64,000 nucleotides of DNA, taken from contig DASVPY010000043.1 of the NCBI GenBank assembly GCA_036389395.1, positions 58,104-122,103 on the forward strand. Direction: 5' to 3'. The position numbers and the translations under genes are program-made. Origin of the DNA: QHXQ01 sp036389395 (lineage in GTDB: Bacteria; Acidobacteriota; Blastocatellia; Pyrinomonadales; Pyrinomonadaceae). The notes beneath the pieces are model-generated. The model saw only the letters and a program-made list of their open reading frames with translations. It was not told the DNA's origin and did not search any database. Positions 53,958 to 61,077 of this stretch are shown here, piece by piece (position 1 is the stretch's first letter; every line of letters starts with the position of its first letter).

Positions 53958-54774
53958 AGACGAAGCCGCGCAAGGTGCAACGTCGTCGCCCGCGGGCGCG
54001 GCGTTGCTCGAAGCGCGCGCGTTGCGCTTCCGCTACGCGCCGGGGCTGCCGGAGGTGGTGTGCGGCGCGTCGCTTCAGTTGCGGCGCGGTCAGCTTGCGG
54101 CGCTCATCGGCGCGAACGGGTCAGGCAAGTCGTCGCTCATACGTCTGCTCGCGGGGCTGTTCACGCCGACCGCGGGCGCGGTTCTTTTCGACGGCGTACT
54201 GCTCACGGCGCTTCCGGCGCGCGAGCGCGCGCGGCGCATCGCCTACGTGCCGCAGGCGGCGGCGAGCGTCTTCCCGCTGACCGCGCTCGAAGTCGTGCTG
54301 ACCGGGCGCAGCCCTTACACGCAGCGCTTCCGCTTCGAGACGGGGCGCGACGTGGAGATCGCTCAGGCCGCGCTCGCCGCCGTGGACGCGGCGCACCTGG
54401 CGGCGCGCAGCGTGACGGAGTTGTCGGGCGGCGAGCGGCAGTTGATCGCGCTCGCGCGCGCGCTGGCGCAAGAGCCGGAGTGCCTGCTGCTCGACGAGCC
54501 TTCGGCGGCTCTCGACCTCAAGCACCGCGCGGGGCTGCTGCGCCACCTGCGCCGCTTGCGCGACGAGCGCAACATCACCGCGCTCATCGTGACGCACGAT
54601 CTGCAACTGCTCGACCCCGTGTTCGACGAAGTGTTCGCCGTGCGCGCGGGCGCGGTCGTCGCGGCGGGGCCGCCCGGCGAAGTCCTGCGCGACGACGTAC
54701 TCGCCGACGTGTACGCAGACGCGCACGTCCGCGCCCGTCGCGCCTTCGGGCGCACGTTCGTCTGGTCGGAATGA
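53938..54774 (+). CDS. btuD: cobalamin ABC transporter ATP-binding protein BtuD
   Basis: 278 aa. Walker A GANGSGKSS, Q-loop AYVPQAAASVFPLTALEVVLTGRSPY, signature LSGGERQLIALARAL, Walker B CLLLDEPSAALDL, and H-loop VTHDLQLL: the FecE/BtuD subgroup of importers. GTG 53938 overlaps the end of btuF with GGAGG about 12 nt upstream. The C-terminal region VLRDDVLADVYADAHVRARR is the usual BtuD/FepC tail. It pairs with the permease encoded 66 bp downstream. Confidence 0.92.
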   Translation: MTSSRVEDEAAQGATSSPAGAALLEARALRFRYAPGLPEVVCGASLQLRRGQLAALIGANGSGKSSLIRLLAGLFTPTAGAVLFDGVLLTALPARERARRIAYVPQAAASVFPLTALEVVLTGRSPYTQRFRFETGRDVEIAQAALAAVDAAHLAARSVTELSGGERQLIALARALAQEPECLLLDEPSAALDLKHRAGLLRHLRRLRDERNITALIVTHDLQLLDPVFDEVFAVRAGAVVAAGPPGEVLRDDVLADVYADAHVRARRAFGRTFVWSE

Positions 54775-54777
54775 AGA

Positions 54778-54886
54778 GGATTTTTGATGTGCGATTTTTG
54801 ATTTGGTGGGAACAGTATCGAATGAGTCTATTAGCGTAAAGTGAAGACCAATCGCACATCAAAAATCGCACATCAAAAATCCACGG
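54778..54886. repeat. heptad-repeat hairpin, AAAATCG family, entering btuC
   Basis: ATTTTTGATGTGCGATTTTTGAT (54778-54803) faces ATCGCAC/ATCAAAA-type 14-nt units (54850-54880). The right arm is read as the N-terminus of BtuC. Confidence 0.83.
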
Positions 54887-55875
54887 CTGGCGCGCGGCTG
54901 CCGCGGGCGTTGGTGTTGTTGACGTTGACGCTCGTGGCGGCGACGTTGGTGTCGCTGTGGCTGGGGTACGCGCCGATTGCGTGGTCGGCGTTGCGGACGG
55001 ACGAGGCGGCGCGGTCGCTGTTCTTCCGCTTGCGGCTGCCGCGGGTGCTGTTGGCGGGGATGGTCGGCGGCAGTCTGGCGATGGTGGGCGCGGCGTTGCA
55101 GGCGTTGTTCCGCAACCCGCTGGCGGAGCCGCTGACGCTGGGCGTGTCGGGCGGCGGCGCGCTGGGCGCGAGCGTGGCCATCGCTTTGGGCGCGGGCGCG
55201 CGCGTGGCGGGCGTGCCGTTCGTCTTCCTGGCGGCGTTCGCGGGCGCGGGCGCGGCGGTCGTGGTCGTCTACCGGCTCGCGCGCACGGGCGCGGTCGTGC
55301 TGCCGGGCGCGTTGCTGCTCGCGGGCGTCGTGCTCAACTTCGTGGCCGCGTCGGGCGTCGTGCTCATCCAATACTTGTCGGACTACGCGCGCGCGCTGCA
55401 AATCCTGCGCTGGACAATCGGCAGCCTCGACGTGGTCGGCTTCGATCTGCTCTGGCGCATGTTGCTCTTTCTCGTGCCGGGCTGGGCGGCGCTCGTGTGG
55501 ATGGCGCGCGACCTGCACCTGATCGCGGTGGACGAGGAGACGGCGGCGAGCCTGGGCGTGAACGTGCGGCGCAGCGAGCGGCTGGTCTACGCGGCGAGTT
55601 CTTTGATCGTGGGCGTGACGGTGGCGGTCGGCGGCACGATTGGGTTCGTCGGGCTGATCATCCCGCACGCGATCCGCCTGCTGTTCGGCGAAGACGTGCG
55701 GCTGCTCGTGCCGTGCTCGTTCCTGCTCGGCGCGGCGTTTCTGATGCTGGCCGATCTGGTCGCGCGCACGGCGCTCGGCGCGGGCGAGCTGCCCGTCGGC
55801 GCGATCACGGCGCTCGCCGGCGGCCCCGTCTTCCTCTGGCTGCTCCGCCGCCAACAACGGCTCGCGGCGATGTGA
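54841..55875 (+). CDS. btuC: cobalamin ABC transporter permease BtuC (FecCD family)
   Basis: 344 aa. About ten membrane segments with family motifs LFFRLRLPRVLLAGMVGGSLAMVGAALQALFRNPLAEPLTLGVSGGGALGASVAI, WTIGSLDVVGFDLLW, GTIGFVGLIIPHAIRLLFGEDVRLLVPCSFLLGAAFLMLADLVART and ELPVGAITALAGGPVFLWLL. It forms the B12 pore with BtuD. GTG 54841 has no Shine-Dalgarno, and its first 17 codons (KTNRTSKIAHQKSTAGA) are made of the repeat. The true start may be further in, for example TTG 54910, so the N-terminus is uncertain. Confidence 0.9.
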   Translation: MKTNRTSKIAHQKSTAGARLPRALVLLTLTLVAATLVSLWLGYAPIAWSALRTDEAARSLFFRLRLPRVLLAGMVGGSLAMVGAALQALFRNPLAEPLTLGVSGGGALGASVAIALGAGARVAGVPFVFLAAFAGAGAAVVVVYRLARTGAVVLPGALLLAGVVLNFVAASGVVLIQYLSDYARALQILRWTIGSLDVVGFDLLWRMLLFLVPGWAALVWMARDLHLIAVDEETAASLGVNVRRSERLVYAASSLIVGVTVAVGGTIGFVGLIIPHAIRLLFGEDVRLLVPCSFLLGAAFLMLADLVARTALGAGELPVGAITALAGGPVFLWLLRRQQRLAAM

Positions 55876-55892
55876 GAAAAAGGAGCTTTGAC

Positions 55893-56246
55893 GTGAAACT
55901 CGATCTCAAGCGGTTTGACGCGCCGGACGAGGTGCGGACGTTCGAGCGCGGGCGGTTCGAGCTGGTGCGGCTCGGCGGGATGACGGTGGGGCGCGCGAGC
56001 TACGAGCCGGGGTGGCGCTGGTCGGAGCACGTGGGGCGGGCGGAGGGCGCGGCGCTGTGTCAGGTCGAGCACGTCGGGCTAGTCGTCTCGGGCCGGGCGA
56101 AGGTGTTGATGGAAGACGGGACGGAGATGGAGATGGGGCCGGGCGATCTGTTCGCCGTCCCGCCGGGGCACGACAGTTGGGTCGTCGGCGACGAGCCTTA
56201 CGTCTCGCTCCACTTCATGGGCGCGGACGTGTACGCGACGGAGTGA
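55893..56246 (+). CDS. cupin-domain protein
   Basis: 117 aa. One cupin barrel: ELVRLGGMTVGRASYEPGWRWSEHVGRAEGAALCQVEHVGLVVSGRAKVLMEDGTEMEMGPGDLFAVPPGHDSWVVGDEPYVSLHF. The metal motif is partly kept (EHVG; H in PPGHDSW), so a metal site is possible. GTG 55893 has AAGGAG 7 nt upstream. It is 17 bp behind btuC in the B12 locus; a link to B12 is unproven. The open frame upstream overlaps btuC and is not coding. Confidence 0.85.
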   Translation: MKLDLKRFDAPDEVRTFERGRFELVRLGGMTVGRASYEPGWRWSEHVGRAEGAALCQVEHVGLVVSGRAKVLMEDGTEMEMGPGDLFAVPPGHDSWVVGDEPYVSLHFMGADVYATE

Positions 56247-56247
56247 G

Positions 56248-56326
56248 AGTTCACCACCAAGACACGGAGACGCAAAGAGCACGGCCAGTTTGAACTTCGT
56301 GTCTTCGCGTCTTCGTGGTTTCATCC
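56248..56326. repeat. hairpin, GTGTCTTCG/CGAAGACAC-like family
   Basis: TTCACCACCAAGACACGGAGACGCAAAGA (56250-56279) faces TTCGTGTCTTCGCGTCTTCGTGGTTTC (56296-56322). It lies between the cupin and glycosylase genes; the ATG follows within 8 nt. Confidence 0.75.
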
Positions 56327-56329
56327 TGT

Positions 56330-56776
56330 ATGCGACTGTGGACGGTGCATCCGCGTTACCTGGACACGCAGGGGCTGTTGGCGGCGTGGCGCGAGGGGCT
56401 GCTCGCGCAGCAGGTCTTGCGCGGCGCGACGCGCGGCTACAGGCAGCACCCGCAGCTCGCGCGCTTTAAGGCCGCGCCCGACCCGCTCGGCGCGATTGCC
56501 GCCTACCTGCGCGGCCTCCACCGGGAAGCGTGCGCGCGCGGCTATCGCTTCGCCGCCGAGAAGATCGGCCCGGCCGACTTCGGCGGCCGACTCGACTGCA
56601 CGCGCGGGCAACTCTTGTACGAGTGGGCGCACCTGCGCGCGAAGCTGCGCCGGCGCGCGGCGGACAGGTTCGCGGCCCTTTCCGACATCAACGCGCCCGA
56701 AGCGCACCCGCTCTTCCGCATCGTCGAAGGCGACGTGGAGGCTTGGGAGGTGTTGGGCGGGGAGTCGTCCGCTTGA
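56330..56776 (+). CDS. pyrimidine-dimer glycosylase-like protein (Pyr_excise/T4 endonuclease V family)
   Basis: 148 aa. Matches the Pyr_excise family: MRLWTVHPRYLDTQGLLAAWREGLLAQQVLRGATRGYRQHPQLARFKAAPDPLGAIAAYLRGLHREACARGYRFA. T4 endonuclease V uses an N-terminal Thr amine; here the sequence begins MRLW, as in many bacterial relatives, so the enzymatic residue differs or the activity is unproven. ATG 56330 lies 4-8 nt after a repeat arm and has no Shine-Dalgarno. Confidence 0.8.
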   Translation: MRLWTVHPRYLDTQGLLAAWREGLLAQQVLRGATRGYRQHPQLARFKAAPDPLGAIAAYLRGLHREACARGYRFAAEKIGPADFGGRLDCTRGQLLYEWAHLRAKLRRRAADRFAALSDINAPEAHPLFRIVEGDVEAWEVLGGESSA

Positions 56777-56827
56777 GACGGCGGCGGGCGCGGGCGCGCG
56801 GGCTACATTGAGCAACGTGGGGGCGTT

Positions 56828-57403
56828 ATGAGCATAGCGACGAAGGCGGGCGACGGCGGGCGGACGGGTCTGATCGGCGGCGAGCGCGTCTCGAAGGCCG
56901 ACGCGCGCGTCGAGGCTTACGGGACGATTGACGAGTTGACGGCGACGCTCGGCTTCGCGCGCGCCGTCTGCGCCGACGAAGAGGTGCGCGCGCTCACCAA
57001 AGAGATTCAGCGCGAGTTGTTCGCCGTGAGCGGCGCGGTCGCCAACCCCGCGGCCGCGGAGCGCGAGCAACCTTACGTCACCGACGAGATGGTCGCCGCG
57101 CTGACCGCGCACGTCACGCGCATCGAGGCGCTGGACGGGATTGTCGGCGACTGGTCGCTGCCCGGCGAACACGCCGCCGCGGCCGCTTACGACGTGGCCC
57201 GCACCGTCTGTCGCCGCGCCGAGCGCGCCGTCGTCCGCGTCGAAGAGGGCGGCGCTGAGATTCCCGCCCAGGTCGTCGCGTACCTCAACCGGCTGTCCGA
57301 TCTGCTCTGGCTGCTGGGGCGGCTGCTCGAAGTGCGTGCGGGCGTGGACTCGCGTCTGCGTGACGGGGCGCACGAAGGGCCGCGCTGGTCGCGGGCGTGG
57401 TGA
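56828..57403 (+). CDS. pduO: ATP:cob(I)alamin adenosyltransferase, PduO type
   Basis: 191 aa. Converts cob(I)alamin to adenosylcobalamin. It contains the ATP-binding start IATKAGDGGRTGLIGGERVSKADARVEAYGTIDELTATLGFAR and the helical region ARTVCRRAERAVVRVEE...PAQVVAYLNRLSDLLWLLGRLLE, as in PduO/MMAB enzymes. Location at the end of the cobalamin uptake locus fits. ATG 56828 is preceded by GGGGGCGTT and no strong Shine-Dalgarno. The next genes are on the other strand. Confidence 0.93.
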   Translation: MSIATKAGDGGRTGLIGGERVSKADARVEAYGTIDELTATLGFARAVCADEEVRALTKEIQRELFAVSGAVANPAAAEREQPYVTDEMVAALTAHVTRIEALDGIVGDWSLPGEHAAAAAYDVARTVCRRAERAVVRVEEGGAEIPAQVVAYLNRLSDLLWLLGRLLEVRAGVDSRLRDGAHEGPRWSRAW

Positions 57404-57434
57404 CGAGCGGCACGCGCGCCCGCGCCGGGGTGCG

Positions 57435-57734
57435 CTACGCTGGCACGGATTCTGTCCAACGCTTGGCGCAATCCTTCAACGCTTCGAGTTGTTCGGGCCA
57501 GTCGTGTAGGGTCGCCGGATCGAAGTCGGCCCCGTTGGGCCAGACGAGCGTGTGCGCCTCGGGATCGAGCGTGACCTGGTTGAACAACTCCGGGTCGCGC
57601 AGCGGCCCGTACAACTCGCCGGCCAGGACGGGCCGGAAATCTATCGTCTGCTCGGTCTGATCGGCGAACCACACGCGCAGACTGTATGGCCCGATAACCT
57701 CGAACGCGGTCACACGATGGATTGCATGTGGCAT
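57435..57734 (-). CDS. DUF2442-family protein
   Basis: 99 aa. VTAFEVIGPYSLRVWFADQTEQTIDFRPVLAGELYGPLRDPELFNQVTLDPEAHTLVWPNGADFDPATLHDW is a typical DUF2442 sequence. The family is often encoded next to a DUF4160 protein and suspected to be an antitoxin. Here the DUF4160 gene lies 12 bp upstream on the same strand. The role as an antitoxin is inference. Confidence 0.9.
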   Translation of the reverse strand: MPHAIHRVTAFEVIGPYSLRVWFADQTEQTIDFRPVLAGELYGPLRDPELFNQVTLDPEAHTLVWPNGADFDPATLHDWPEQLEALKDCAKRWTESVPA

Positions 57735-57746
57735 GGTAACTCAGCC

Positions 57747-58016
57747 TCACTGTAGGGGCGCGATGGGCAAAGGCCGTTGCCCCGCCTGCAACCGCGCCCA
57801 ATCGGCCAGCAACTCCGCTTGATGCAACTCGGCCCAAGCTTCGACGAGCCGTTGCTGTCGTCTGAGGAGCGCGCCTGCTATCGCTTCGACCGGATCGATT
57901 GCATAAATCGCCACGTCGTCCTGATAGTAGGCGTGGAAATGCGGCCGATGGTGCGGCGCATTGGCCTCCCAGTACATGCGGATGATTATACCGAAGAAAC
58001 GGCTGAGTTCCGGCAT
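57747..58016 (-). CDS. DUF4160-family protein
   Basis: 89 aa. ELSRFFGIIIRMYWEANAPHHRPHFHAYYQDDVAIYAID is the DUF4160 core with the His-rich HHRPHFHA motif, followed by a helical tail. With DUF2442 it forms a common two-gene cassette, a suspected toxin-antitoxin pair. The gene starts at ATG 58016 and lies 10 bp after the YjbQ gene ends, so the order could also reflect a simple operon. Confidence 0.9.
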   Translation of the reverse strand: MPELSRFFGIIIRMYWEANAPHHRPHFHAYYQDDVAIYAIDPVEAIAGALLRRQQRLVEAWAELHQAELLADWARLQAGQRPLPIAPLQ

Positions 58017-58026
58017 AGGGGCAGCT

Positions 58027-58434
58027 TCACTGCGCGGCGGGCATAACTGTCATGATCACTTGACGTTCGCGCGGGCCGTCGAACTCGCAGAGGAAGATGC
58101 CTTGCCAGCGACCGAGGAGGAGCTTGCCGTCACTAAACGGGATGGTGACGCTGGGGCCTGTGAGGGTGGCTTTGATGTGGGCGTCGGAGTTCTCTTCGCC
58201 GTGGCGGAAGCCCATGCCGTGTTGCGGGATGAGCGTGCGCAAGGCGTGGAGCATGTCGCGCGGCACGTCCGGGTCGGCGTTCTCGTTGACGGTGAGACCG
58301 GCCGTGGTGTGCTGCACGAACAGCACGCAGACGCCGCTCTGCGCGCCCGACTCGGCGAGCCGCCGCCGCACGTCGTCGGTGAACTCGACCAACTGTTCGC
58401 GCTCGCGCGAGCGCACCTTCAGCGTGTACGTCAT
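58027..58434 (-). CDS. YjbQ (UPF0047) family protein
   Basis: 135 aa. CVLFVQHTTAGLTVNENADPDVPRDML and HGEENSDAHIKATLTGPSVTIPFSDGKLLLGRWQGIFLCEFDGPRERQVIM are the UPF0047 signatures; some members show thiamine-phosphate synthase activity. ATG at 58434 starts directly at MTYTLKVRSREREQLVEFTDDV. The open frame continues upstream in the kinase shadow, but the family begins here. It starts 8 bp after the kinase stop, so they are co-transcribed. Confidence 0.93.
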   Translation of the reverse strand: MTYTLKVRSREREQLVEFTDDVRRRLAESGAQSGVCVLFVQHTTAGLTVNENADPDVPRDMLHALRTLIPQHGMGFRHGEENSDAHIKATLTGPSVTIPFSDGKLLLGRWQGIFLCEFDGPRERQVIMTVMPAAQ

Positions 58435-58442
58435 GGTGCGGG

Positions 58443-60194
58443 TCAGGCTTCGACGAGCGCGGCGCGGCCGTTGCGGCGGCCCGCTTTGACGGCCGCGCCT
58501 TTGGCCGGCTTCGCGCGCGCGCCGACGAGTGCGAGCCGCAGGCGGAACGTCGCGCCCCGACCTTCGCCTTCGCTCGCGGCCTCGACCGTGCCGCCGTGCA
58601 GTTCGACGATGTGGCGCACGATGGCGAGACCGAGGCCGAGACCGCCCTGCGTCCGCGTCGTGGAGGAGTCGCCCTGGCGGAAGCGCTCGAAGACGTATGG
58701 TAGGAACTCCGGCGCGATGCCAGCGCCGTCGTCCGTGACGACGACCTCGGCCTGCGCGCCCGCGCGCCGCAGCTTGAGCGCGACGCGCCCGCCCGCGGGC
58801 GTGAACTTGACCGCGTTCGAGAGCAGATTCCAGATGACCTGTTGCAAGCGGTCGGGGTCGCCTGAGACCAGCCCGACTCCGCCGTCCAACTCGGCGTTGA
58901 GCGTGATCTCTTTGGCGTCGGCCGCGGGGCGCACCACGTCCATCGCCGCCTCGATGATCGGCGCGAGTTCCACGGGGCGCACGTCGAGGCGGAGCCGGCC
59001 CGAGGTGATGCGCGAGATGTCGAGCAGGTCGTTGATCAACTGCGCCTGCGCGCGCGCGCTGTTCTCGATGACGACGAGCGCGCGCTCGCGCCCCGGCTCG
59101 TCCAACATGCCGAGCCGCAGCAGCTCGACCCAGCCCATCATCGAGGTCAGAGGCGTGCGCAGCTCGTGCGAGACGGTGGCGAGGAACTCGTCCTTCATCC
59201 GGTTCGCCTCCTGCGCCACGCGCGTGAGCCGCTTCTGCTCGTCTATGTCCGTGTTCGTGCCGAACCACTTGACGACGCGCCCCGCGGCGTCGCGCATCGG
59301 CAGCGCGCGCCCCAGAAACCAGCGGTACGCGCCGTCGGCGCGGCGCAGGCGGAACTCGACCTCGTAAGGCTCGCCCGTGGCGAGCGCGTGCCGCCAGCGT
59401 TCGAGGCAGGCGGGCACGTCGTCCGGGTGGAGCAGGCGCGGCCACTCCCACCCGAGGCCTTCGGCGGCGGGCAGCCCGAAGTATTCGACGGCGCGCGCGT
59501 TGACGTAGTCGAGCCAGCCGTCGGGCCGCGCCGTCCAGACCTGCTGCGGGATGGACTCGGCGAGGAAGCGGTAGTGCTGCTCGCTCGCCTCGGCGGCGGC
59601 GCGCGCCGCCTGCTCGCGGCCGAGCAACTCCGCGCGCTCGTGCTCGGCACGCTCGCGCACCAACACCTCGCGCCCCAACTCTTCGTAAGCCCGCGCCACC
59701 GCCTGCGTCTTGCGGCGCGTCTCCAACTGCGTCACGGTCAGATCGGCCAACACGCGCAGGGCGTCCTGCTGCTCGTCGGTCAACTCGCGCGGCACGGTGT
59801 CGGTCACGCAGAGCGTGCCGAGCGCGTGCCCTTCCGGGGTGACGAGCGGCGCGCCCGCGTAGAAGCGTATGCGCGGGCGCTCGCGCACCAGGGGGTTGTC
59901 GCGGAAGCGCGCGTCCGCGAGCGCGTCGGGCACGATGAAGAGATCGGGTTGCAGGATCGCGTGCGCGCAGAAGGCCACGTCGCGCGGCGTCTGCCGGAGT
60001 TGCAGACCGACCTTAGACTTGAACCACTGGCGCTCCGCGTCCACGAGACTGACGACGGCGACGGGCGTCTGGCAGATGTGCGCGGCGAGGCGCGTGATGC
60101 GGTCGAAGACCTGTTCGGGCGCGGTGTCGAGGACGGCCAGTTCATGCAGCGCGGCCAAGCGCGCCGGCTCGTTCGGGGGGTTCGGGGCTTTCAT
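58443..60194 (-). CDS. hybrid-input sensor histidine kinase, GAF-PAS-HisKA-HATPase
   Basis: 583 aa. GAF domain (about 15-165: LDTAPEQVFDRITRLAAHICQTPVAVVSLVDAERQWFKSKVGL...FYAGAPLVTPEGHALGTLCVTD), a coiled linker (AHERAELLGREQAARAAAEASEQ), a PAS domain with PAC part (about 220-330), then HisKA with the phosphorylated His in EFLATVSHELRTPLTSMM (about 342). The HATPase domain is NLLSNAVKFTPAGG, VTDDGAGIAPEFLPYVFERF and GLGLGLAIVRHIVELHGGTVEA. There are no membrane segments or receiver, so it is a cytosolic kinase with an unknown response regulator. ATG 60194 is preferred over TTG 60215. Confidence 0.95.
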   Translation of the reverse strand: MKAPNPPNEPARLAALHELAVLDTAPEQVFDRITRLAAHICQTPVAVVSLVDAERQWFKSKVGLQLRQTPRDVAFCAHAILQPDLFIVPDALADARFRDNPLVRERPRIRFYAGAPLVTPEGHALGTLCVTDTVPRELTDEQQDALRVLADLTVTQLETRRKTQAVARAYEELGREVLVRERAEHERAELLGREQAARAAAEASEQHYRFLAESIPQQVWTARPDGWLDYVNARAVEYFGLPAAEGLGWEWPRLLHPDDVPACLERWRHALATGEPYEVEFRLRRADGAYRWFLGRALPMRDAAGRVVKWFGTNTDIDEQKRLTRVAQEANRMKDEFLATVSHELRTPLTSMMGWVELLRLGMLDEPGRERALVVIENSARAQAQLINDLLDISRITSGRLRLDVRPVELAPIIEAAMDVVRPAADAKEITLNAELDGGVGLVSGDPDRLQQVIWNLLSNAVKFTPAGGRVALKLRRAGAQAEVVVTDDGAGIAPEFLPYVFERFRQGDSSTTRTQGGLGLGLAIVRHIVELHGGTVEAASEGEGRGATFRLRLALVGARAKPAKGAAVKAGRRNGRAALVEA

Positions 60195-60303
60195 AAAATT
60201 CAGACAGCGTGTCAAAGGGCCGCGGGCGAAGCGCGATTATAACGCACGCGCCGCGCGCGCCGAAGCGTGCCGCCCCCGACCCGCCGCTGCGAACAAAATG
60301 AAG

Positions 60304-60340
60304 AGGTCTGCGGCCGCGCTTTCGGCGCGGCCGCAGACCT
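60304..60340. terminator. 16-bp-stem terminator after bioY
   Basis: AGGTCTGCGGCCGCGC (60304-60319), loop TTTCG, and exact complement (60325-60340). On the minus strand the stem is followed by TCTTCATTTTG. It lies 26 bp past the bioY stop, before the kinase gene. Confidence 0.8.
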
Positions 60341-60365
60341 CCGGTCGTTAAGCTCGGTTCGGGCG

Positions 60366-60962
60366 TTAGTCGCGGCGCGCGCCGTTGCGGCGCAGGAGCG
60401 CCCAGCCCGTGGGCAGGACGGCCGCGGCGAGCGCGACCTTGACCACGTCGCCCAGGAGGAACGGCGCGACGCCCTGCGCGAACGCGGCGGTCGGTGACGC
60501 GAACCGCAGCAGCCGCAGCCACCCGCCCGCGAGGATGACGAGCGAGCCGAGCGCCATCGCCGCCGCCGCCGACGGGTACTTGCGATCCCAGCCGCGCTCC
60601 GCCAGCCAGCCCGTGACGTACGCCGCCAGCGGGTACGCCAGCAGGTAGCCGGCCGTCGGCGCGAACAGCAGGTGCAAGACGCCGCCGCGCCCCAGCGAGA
60701 AGAACGGCAGCCCGCACGCGCCTTCGAGCAGATAGGCGATCATGGCGAGCGCGCCGAGCCGCGCGCCCAGGAGCGCGCCCGTCAGCAGCACCGCGAACGT
60801 CTGCAACGTCACGGGCACGGGCGTGAACGGCAGCGGCACGGCCACCTGCGCCGCCAGCGCCGTCAGCAAACTGAAGGCGACGACGAGCGCCAGCCCCCGC
60901 ACCCAGTCCACCGGCGCGAGCAGCGCGCCCGTCAGCGTTTCGGTCTTAGCGTAAGTAGCCAT
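60366..60962 (-). CDS. bioY: biotin transporter BioY
   Basis: 198 aa. Substrate-binding membrane (S) component of a biotin ECF transporter. Six membrane segments, with QVAVPLPFTPVPVTLQTFAVLLTGALLGARLGALAMIAYLLEGACGLPFF and the conserved GGVLHLLFAPTAGYLLAYPLAAYVTGWLAERG. No bioM/bioN energising genes are adjacent. ATG 60962. Confidence 0.95.
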   Translation of the reverse strand: MATYAKTETLTGALLAPVDWVRGLALVVAFSLLTALAAQVAVPLPFTPVPVTLQTFAVLLTGALLGARLGALAMIAYLLEGACGLPFFSLGRGGVLHLLFAPTAGYLLAYPLAAYVTGWLAERGWDRKYPSAAAAMALGSLVILAGGWLRLLRFASPTAAFAQGVAPFLLGDVVKVALAAAVLPTGWALLRRNGARRD

Positions 60963-61077
60963 ATGGAGAAGCCAGAAGTCAGGAGTCAGAAGCCAGAATA
61001 CTAGGAGCCGGGAGCCGGAAGAAAGAAGGCCAGTTATTCATTCTGGCTCCTGACTTCTGACTCCTGACTCCTGCCCT
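60963..61077. repeat. heptad-repeat hairpin, YCAGNAG family
   Basis: GAAGCCA/GAAGTCA/GGAGTCA/GAAGCCA (60968-60996), GGAGCCG/GGAGCCG, then CTGGCTCCTGACTTCTGACTCCTGACTCCTG (61042-61072). The loop contains GAAGGCCAG. It lies between bioY and hppA, both on the minus strand, and reaches the hppA stop codon. Confidence 0.85.

Noticed and set aside
54957..55892. Upstream extension of the cupin open frame through btuC
   Set aside because: Arg/Gly-rich out-of-frame reading of btuC; GTG 55893 has a good Shine-Dalgarno.
58435..59451. Upstream extension of the YjbQ open frame
   Set aside because: It is antisense-independent noise within the kinase gene; UPF0047 similarity begins at 58434.
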